Below, piece after piece: positions 57,744-64,000 of a DNA stretch of 64,000 bases (positions are counted from its first letter, which is position 1; each line of letters begins with the position of its first letter). A program made the position numbers and the translations under genes. The DNA is from Smittia aterrima (lineage: Eukaryota; Arthropoda; Insecta; Diptera; Chironomidae): contig CP093830.1 of NCBI GenBank assembly GCA_033063855.1, positions 22,630,854 through 22,694,853 of the forward strand, read 5' to 3'. The notes beneath the pieces were generated by a model. The model ran no database searches. It was given only the letters and a program-made list of their open reading frames with translations, and was not told the origin of the DNA.

Positions 57744-59016
57744 ATGAAGTGGCACAAGTTGATGATTGTGTTCGCAACGCTGATGCTGATTGCAGTGGCA
57801 GTCGCGGACGAATTTGAAATTCCTGATGACATCGACGATGAAGATTTGGATGAGGATGAAGAAATTTTGCGGCTTTTGGAAGAGAAGAGGATTTTGGAAG
57901 ACTTGAAACGTGAAAACGAACGTGCTCGTGACATGGCTTCAAAATATCACGCTGAACATGGTTTAGCCGAAGGAACTGAATCAGTCAGAATGATTTGTAA
58001 TTTATTAATGGGATTTTTAGTAAACCAAGCATTTAATATTTATATTTTTCATTCCAGATGATCCTTGCACAAAGATTCATTGCGGAGCAGGTCGAGTGTG
58101 TCAAGTACAAGACGATTCAGCACTTTGTGTTTGTATTCCCGAATGCCCAGAAGAAAATGATCCTCGTCGTAAAGTTTGCACCAACCGAAATGAAACCTGG
58201 GGAAGCGATTGCGAAGTTCATCGTCAAAGATGCCTCTGCGATACCAAGGACAACCGTTGCAGTAATATCAAGAACTCACACATCCACATCGATTATTATG
58301 GAGAATGCAAACAATTGCAGGTAACGTTTATGGAAACGAACGACCGTTTAAATGAACAATATTTCACCCTTAACAAGTTGATATTAGGGGAGAATATTTT
58401 TAATATGTCCGTTGACAAGTTATAATTTGACTTATTTTTAATTCATGACTACTAAGTTTCGTTTCCTCTATAATTTTAGTCATGCACTGAAGAGGAAATG
58501 ATTGATTTCCCACGCCGTATGCGTGAATGGCTCTTCCACGTAAGTTCATTTTTAATACATTTTTAAACTGCAATAATTGAATGCAATTTTTTTTGTCGTA
58601 GGTAATGAAAGAGTTGGCAGACCGCGAAGAGTTAGACCAAACTATGATTGAAAAGATGAGCCATGTTGAAACTGAATTGAACAAGAAGTGGTCCAAGGCT
58701 GCTGTTTGGAAGTTCTGCGATTTGGATGCAACTCACGATCGATCGGTCTCTCGCCACGAACTTTTCCCAATTCGCGCTCCTTTGATGAGTCTTGAACACT
58801 GGTAGGAACGAATTTTAAATAATGAAGGAACCTTTTTCTTAATACTTTTTTCTCAGTATCTCTCCGTTCCTTGAAAATTGCGACTCAGACGATGACCATC
58901 GTATTACGATGAAGGAATGGGGTAAATGCTTGGGATTGCAGGATGGCGATCTTGAAGACAAGTGTGAAGAGATCCTTGGTTCTAAGGAAAATAGCGTCAA
59001 GTCTAACGAAATCTAA
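57744..59016 (+). CDS. SPARC: SPARC (BM-40/osteonectin)
   Basis: Exons 57744-57996 (or ending at 57960), 58058-58320, 58480-58539, 58602-58801 and 58857-59016, about 311 residues. SPARC is a secreted Ca2+-binding matricellular protein that helps deposit collagen IV in basement membranes. It has a signal peptide (LMIVFATLMLIAVAVAD) and an acidic Ca2+-binding N-terminus (DDIDDEDLDEDEE). The Cys-rich follistatin-like domain starts DPCTKIHCGAGRVC and continues CVCIPECP. The extracellular Ca2+ module has two EF-hands (DLDATHDRSVSRHE and CDSDDDHRITMKE). Two donors of the same phase are possible for exon 1, GTAATT at 57997 and GTTTAG at 57961, differing by 12 codons. An acceptor 12 bases before the ATG shows a 5' UTR intron. 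Confidence 0.94.
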
Positions 59017-59567
59017 TTGTTTTCTTAAATTTCCTTTTATGGATTTAAATTTTCATGTATCCATCGCTATTTTAGTTAATAAAGATCGTCTAAAGCGAGT
59101 AAACAAAATAAACACATTTTTTTCTCTGTCAGTTTCTTTACATTCTTTATTCATTTATTTATTATCTAAGACATTCAGGTGTCAATTAAAGAAAAGGCAA
59201 AAATTTTAGAAACTCAAACATTTTTAAAAGTATTTTTTCTTTGTGTCTAAGAAAACAAAACTGTTGAAATGATGCTGGAAATTATAAAGAAAACATCTTA
59301 TGGCTAAAACTCTCTTAAATTATCATTAGAAACCTCATCATCAAGTTGAGCACTTCAACTTTCTCTCATTTGAAATGCATGTCGTTTTATTTTAAATTTT
59401 TTCTTCTCGAAAACTTCGCAGAACTGAATCGAAGTGCAACGATTCGCGCGAGAATTCTTTAGGATTTATCGATTTATTCAAAAAAATGTAAAAATGTGAA
59501 GGTTAAATTGAAAGTTTTGTTACGACGAAAATGAAATATTGAATTAATTGTAAGTTTCTTTCACCAT
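59017..59567. other. Convergent 3' UTRs of SPARC and H2Av
   Basis: AT-rich spacer. AATAAA for SPARC lies near 59080 and 59108. No gene is seen. Confidence 0.6.
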
Positions 59568-60429
59568 CTATTCTGGTCCTCCTTTCTTGCCAATAAGAGA
59601 TTTGTGGATGTGAGGGATGACACCGCCACCGGCAATTGTGGCCTTGATCAAGGAATCGAGTTCTTCATCTCCTCGGATAGCGAGCTGGAGATGGCGAGGT
59701 GTGATTCGCTTCACTTTCAAGTCTTTAGATGCGTTGCCAGCTAATTCGAGAACCTAGAAGAGATTATCAGAAAAATAAATAACGGTTGCAAATTTTAAAT
59801 CAGCTGGATCTTTGAAATGCGAAATAGTGCAACAAAAATATTTTCGTCAATATTATCAATTAAAACTATTTTCTCAACGTTATTGGAAGTACTGAAAGGC
59901 ATCACAATAGCTTTAACAAACCTTACGAGCGAACGGAGTGAAAACAAAATGGCGCTGGTTGGCGCGTCATTGCAAAGATCCAGAAGAAATTTTAGAAACA
60001 AATACTTACTTCTGCAGTGAGGTACTCGAGGATAGCTGCGGAGTAAACAGCAGCTGTTGCTCCCACACGACCGTGAGATGTTGTGCGATTCTTCAAGTGA
60101 CGATGAATACGTCCAACGGGGAACTAAATAAGAAACAAATATTTAGTTGGCGGGAAAATTGATGCTTTTGCAAACTGTTTAAGAATTATGAAATTACCTG
60201 AAGTCCAGCACGAGCCGATCGCGAGACTGCCTTAGCTTTGGCTTTTCCACTGTCTTTACCAGCTTTTCCTCCTGCCTATAGTCGAATTTATCAAAGAATT
60301 AGACATTTTGTTTCTCGAGGTTAGCTTGAAATTTAGAATTTTTGATAAAAACCCTTCAAAAAGATCTCAATCAGCGATTCCTTCAAGCTTCATCGATTAA
60401 GTAACAATTCCGCGACATTTTCTTACCAT
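59568..60429 (-). CDS. H2Av: Histone H2A variant H2A.Z (H2Av)
   Basis: Four exons: 60429-60427 (ATG only), 60275-60198, 60123-60010 and 59753-59568, 126 residues. H2A.Z replaces H2A at promoters and boundaries. The protein starts MAGGKAGKDSGKAKAK and contains GLQFPVGRIHRHLK, VLELAGNASKDLKVKRITPR and IAGGGVIPHIHKSLIGKK, all H2A.Z-type. The first exon consists solely of the start codon, the same arrangement as in Drosophila His2Av. Unlike Drosophila H2Av, which ends with an SQAY phospho-site, this one ends KKGGPE with no SQ motif. The start is 251 bp from the divergent ballchen ATG. Confidence 0.97.
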
Positions 60430-60680
60430 TTTTATAACGTTTGTGTGCTTTAATTAATTTTAAATTGAGTTTTAAGCGGAGCTTCGGTTCTTTGTACGAC
60501 GGTTTTACTTCTCAATGGCGCCACTGTCGCTAAGTTACTAAAAATTAAAGCAGTTTAGCAAAATAAAAGCGCTTTTAACAGTTTGTTTTTTTCTTCATTA
60601 AAATCTCTGTTAATTCATTAAAACTGTTGCTGATTCGCTTATTGTTAATTAGATTAATAGTTAGTAAAACACAGTGAACG
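60430..60680. promoter_or_regulatory. Putative bidirectional promoter, H2Av/ball
   Basis: 251 bp separate the divergent start codons. A GC-richer stretch (near 60478-60535) lies in the H2Av-proximal half. Inference from spacing only. Confidence 0.5.
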
Positions 60681-62440
60681 ATGGCGTCTAAGGCAAAGAA
60701 GGTTCCGAAAAAGAAGAACGGCTATCAAATGCCTCTTCCACTTAAGCCGGGAGATTTGTTAAATGACAATCAGAAGAATCAATGGAAGATTGGCGCTTCC
60801 ATTGGAGTTGGAGGATTTGGCGAGATTTATTCAGCTTGCAAAGTAGGCTCGAGTGTCAAGAGAATTGAAGATTATCCATACGTCGTTAAAATCGTAAGAA
60901 AATGCCATTTCAGGAGATCCAGAGAGCATTTCACAATTTTATTCAATTTTAGGAGCCAAAGGAGAATGGACCGTTATTTGTTGAGATGCATTTCTATATG
61001 CGCAATGCTAAACATGAAGACATCGAAAAATTCAAGAAGGATCAAAAGCTAAAGGCGTTAGGAATGCCTGAATACATTGGCCAGGGCTCGCACGAGATCC
61101 AGCAAGTCAAACATCGATTTATTGTGTTGCCTCGATTCGGTCGAGACATTTACAAGATTTTTGCGGAACATAATCACAAGGTTCCTCTTCACACCGTTTA
61201 TCGCTTGGGTTGGCAAGTGCTCAACGTTCTTCAGTATATTCACAGTCGTACCTACGTGCATTGCGATGTTAAAGCTTCAAACATCATGTTGAGCTACGGC
61301 TCAGGAGGCGAAGAACAAGTTTATTTGCTAGACTTTGGTTTAGCTTGTCATTACAGTACGAAAGACTTTAAACCTGATCCGAAAAAATCGCATAATGGTA
61401 CGATTGAATACACTTCAAGAGACGCTCATCACGGAGTTCCAACAATGCGGGGAGACATTGAAGTTCTTGCCTATAATATCATCGATTGGGCTGGTGGTAA
61501 GCTGCCATGGGTGACCAAGAATCTACTCGCAAGACCTGTTGATGTACAGAAAGCAAAGGAAGAGTTCATGAAGTCAGCGGAGAAATCAGTGAAAGGATGT
61601 TTCACTAACGCTCCAACTCATGTTGTTGAAATCTTCAAATACTTGGCAACAATGAAACACGACACAGAGCCAGACTACGCAAAGTTAAGAGGAATTTTTG
61701 AGTCTGGATTAAAGGAGCTGGGTCAAAAGAACTCGGGTGCTCTTGAGTTCAGCGAAGGAAAGACTAAAACCATAACAAAAGCTCGTGGCCGTCCTACATT
61801 CAACACAACAGTGGTCGACGATAATCAGCCTGGTCCTTCTAAACAGCCGGAAGTAAAGAAACGCGGTCGTGAGCCAAAACGAATCGTCGAAGAGGTTTCG
61901 GATTCTGATGAAGACGTTGTTGCGAAACTAAAAGTATCTCCAAGAAAGAAGCCTCAACGAGCTAAGTCGATTACTTTGCCAGAGACACCAACAAGATCTC
62001 GTAATCAGGAACGAAAACGCTATGTTGAGGATTCAAATGATTCTGAAGATGACGATGCTCCACCCATGAAGTCTCCTCAAAAGAAACCAAGAGCTGCCAA
62101 GTCGCCAATTGCTTCAAATCAATCTCCTCCATTAAAACGAACCAAATCTGACGAAAAATCTAGTGACAAGGCATCAAAAGTTGACGAACAGGGTACAGGG
62201 AGCATCATATTGAAGTCTAAAGGCTTGAAATCTAAATCTTCTAAAGGTAAGAAAGTCATTCACCTCAACTTTAATCTTGACGTGTCTTTGAATTCCGATG
62301 TTGTCGTCGTCGTCAATCGAAAAGACAAGAAGAAGAAGGATGGCGAGAATAAGACTGATGAAGCTCCAAAAGATGAGAACGATCCAATGGAAACAAATCG
62401 AGCTGGTGTCTACAAGGGCAAACAAGCCAAGAGTCGCTAA
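60681..62440 (+). CDS. ball: Ballchen / VRK1 nucleosomal histone kinase
   Basis: Exons 60681-60893 and 60953-62440, 566 residues; the 59-nt intron follows the kinase VVKI strand. VRK1 phosphorylates histone H2A and BAF and acts in chromosome condensation and germline maintenance. Kinase features: IGVGGFGEIY (Gly loop, about 39-49), Lys70 (VVKIEPK), HCDVKASNIM with catalytic Asp176, LLDFGLA with Asp198, and the VRK/CK1-type GTIEYTSRDAHHGV. A long Lys/Ser/acidic tail with repeated SDSDED/SEDDD and PRKKP stretches resembles insect ballchen and should act in chromatin targeting. A GTAAGA string at about 62248 looks like a donor, but no good acceptor follows and VIHLNFNLDVS reads as coding. Confidence 0.95.
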
Positions 62441-62957
62441 ACGAGTTAACATTCTGTATTTTTCATTTTTCACTAAAAAAAATAAAAAGTTAAAATGAAA
62501 ATCTAACGGAAATTGTTGAACAAAACATTTTATACGCTTGCGAAATCGTTCGCCTACCCTGATATCTCTGATCGAAGCAATTTCGTTGAATTTAAAGAAA
62601 GGGAGTTTATCCGAGAAAAAAAATGTCATTTTCCTGTTAAGTTATGAAGATTTACAAGGAATTTTGTTAGGTATTGAAACAACTTTTATTGGATATACAA
62701 AAAATTTCTTCAGATCATTGAAACAACAGAAGAAAAAGTTGCCGACAAAATTTGAAAACAGCTAAATTTTCTATCGCTTAATACCCCCTAAAATATAAAA
62801 ACAAAATTTAGTGAATCATTGCACCTTAGAATTTTTAGTTAAAGAGCACCAAAGCAAGCCAAGAAAAATAAGAGAACAACCGAATCAACAATCGAAGAGG
62901 CTTTTTCTGTACTTAAATAGTTTTTTAATCGTCATCAATTACCTAATCTGATCAAAG
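62441..62957. other. ball 3' UTR and Lerp promoter/5' UTR
   Basis: AT-rich, with AATAAA near 62480. No gene is seen. The sequence just before 62958 should contain the Lerp 5' UTR. Confidence 0.55.
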
Positions 62958-64000
62958 ATGAAATTGAACATTGCAATACTGCTCGTTCTATCATTTCTAA
63001 ATCACCTGACAGCCTTGGATCATTTGGTAAGTGAGAGTTTGTTGCATTGTGTGTGAATGTCAGAAAGAGGTCAAGTGAATGGGGATTTTTGGATCAATCA
63101 CCCTTTTAGACAAATGATCTTATCACCTTGATTTATCTATGACGCGTTCCTTTGTTATTCCTCTTATCACCACTCCAAACAAAATATAGAAAGATGTTGA
63201 GGGGAAAGACTGCATTGTCATTGAGCCGATTCGCAACTATAGCTTTAATCTAACGTCACTTCGAACAGAGCTTGGCTATCACATTCAGTCAAGCGATCAG
63301 CCGGAAACTTTCTTCTTTAATGTCTGCGGCACGATGTCTAGGAAATGTAATAATCAAACGGCATCGGCCTGCGTCATCGATTCAGCGAAAAAACAAATTG
63401 TATTTGGTAATTATTAAATTATCACTATCTGTTGCTTGCTTTCAATGACTCATGAATTTATTTTAGGCTACGAAGAAAAGCTTTATTGGAATGATGGTTC
63501 ACTTCGCTTCAGCTATGTTGGCGAGAAATGTGATGATAAGACCAACTACACAATGAACGTCATGCTTCACTGTGACTACAGCGGTAGCAAAAGTGATTTC
63601 CTTGGTGCTTTTCATGAGAGCAAATCGTGCGAAGCGACAATTATTCTTCGAACTTCTCTCGCCTGCCTCCCAACACCAGAAAACCTTATCAAACCAAAGT
63701 GCACTGTAAAAACGCCAACAGGAGAAATCATCAATTTCAATTCATTAAGAGATACAAATCACATTGCTGCGGGTCCAGATCAAACTACATTTTTAATTGG
63801 AATTTGTAATCCCGTGCTCTATGGTCACGAGGCAGCTTGTGAAGCCGGTACTTCAGTTTGTCAATACGACTCTCATGCTAAAAATATTTCGAGTCAGTAC
63901 AAAAGTGTTGGAACCATGACAGAAGATTTTCAATTCGATAGTGAAGGCGTCATTACCTTGACAATGAAGAGCAATGAAATTTGCAAAGGCGACAAGAAAT
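62958..64000 (+). CDS. Lerp: Lysosomal enzyme receptor (CI-MPR homologue Lerp), 5' part
   Basis: Exons 62958-63026, 63190-63406 and 63467 onward, open to the window end. The protein starts with a signal peptide (MKLNIAILLVLSFLNHLTA). Repeats of the mannose-6-phosphate-receptor type follow: YSFNLTSLR, TFFFNVCGTM, CVIDSAKKQIVFG, LYWNDGSLRFSYVGEKC, MNVMLHCDY, then a second repeat with TTFLIGICNPV and AACEAGTSVCQY. Spaced Cys residues match MRH domains. Lerp sorts lysosomal hydrolases in insects. The remaining repeats and the membrane anchor lie outside the window. Orthology is inferred from repeat type and signal peptide. Confidence 0.87.

Noticed and set aside
62248..62330. Possible intron in ballchen (GTAAGA donor-like string)
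   Set aside because: No acceptor with a pyrimidine tract follows, and the segment reads as plausible coding sequence in frame.
1..64000. tRNA or rRNA genes
   Set aside because: No cloverleaf-type or rRNA core sequence was recognised by eye; tRNAscan-SE and Infernal would be decisive.

Overview
This is a nuclear genomic window from an insect, most likely a nematoceran fly; a midge-like dipteran with a compact genome would fit. The evidence is the protein complement: an R2D2-type dsRNA-binding protein, squid with the Drosophila-type C-terminal exon, cindr, rasputin, kermit/GIPC, Lerp, ballchen and H2Av split after its ATG. Most introns are very short (about 50-65 nt, GT..AG) and the spacers are AT-rich. 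All gene calls come from reading frames plus splice signals seen in the sequence; species and orthology are inferred from recognised protein families.

Layout. 1-5 kb, minus strand: a glutathione peroxidase-like gene, a possible broken small gene, and the SH3 adaptor cindr (first coding exon not located). 5-11.9 kb: sparse, with at most one small unrecognised ORF. 11.9-20.1 kb, plus strand: a tight head-to-tail run of Hibch-like, r2d2, Ddx42, Nubp1 and Mindy3, with 146-373 bp between coding regions. 20.4-22.9 kb: aprataxin (minus) diverging from pyruvate dehydrogenase E1 alpha (plus). 23.8-28.3 kb: kermit/GIPC with one 3.2-kb intron. 28.3-34.3 kb: non-coding, probably the promoter and untranslated exon region of a pancreatic-type lipase (34.3-37.3 kb). 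37.7-41.1 kb, minus: site-1 protease, diverging from Arpc3 (41.3-42.0 kb). 42.5-49.5 kb: squid, with long introns and two alternative 3' ends. 51.6-53.5 kb: rasputin/G3BP. 57.7-59.0 kb: SPARC. 59.6-60.4 kb: H2Av (minus), diverging from ballchen/VRK1 (60.7-62.4 kb). 63.0-64.0 kb: the 5' part of a mannose-6-phosphate receptor homologue (Lerp), cut by the window end.

The genes are mainly housekeeping and unrelated in pathway; they share architecture rather than function. Three pairs are divergent with 181-251 bp between start codons (Aptx/Pdha, S1P/Arpc3, H2Av/ball), suggesting bidirectional promoters. No phage, CRISPR or clear autonomous transposon was seen. The points most worth checking are: a GPx homologue without its peroxidatic Cys/Sec; a site-1 protease model without a C-terminal membrane anchor; a candidate alternative first exon in Pdha; a GC-rich foldable element in a squid intron; a 42-bp inverted repeat upstream of squid; and three short introns that are in frame and stop-free.
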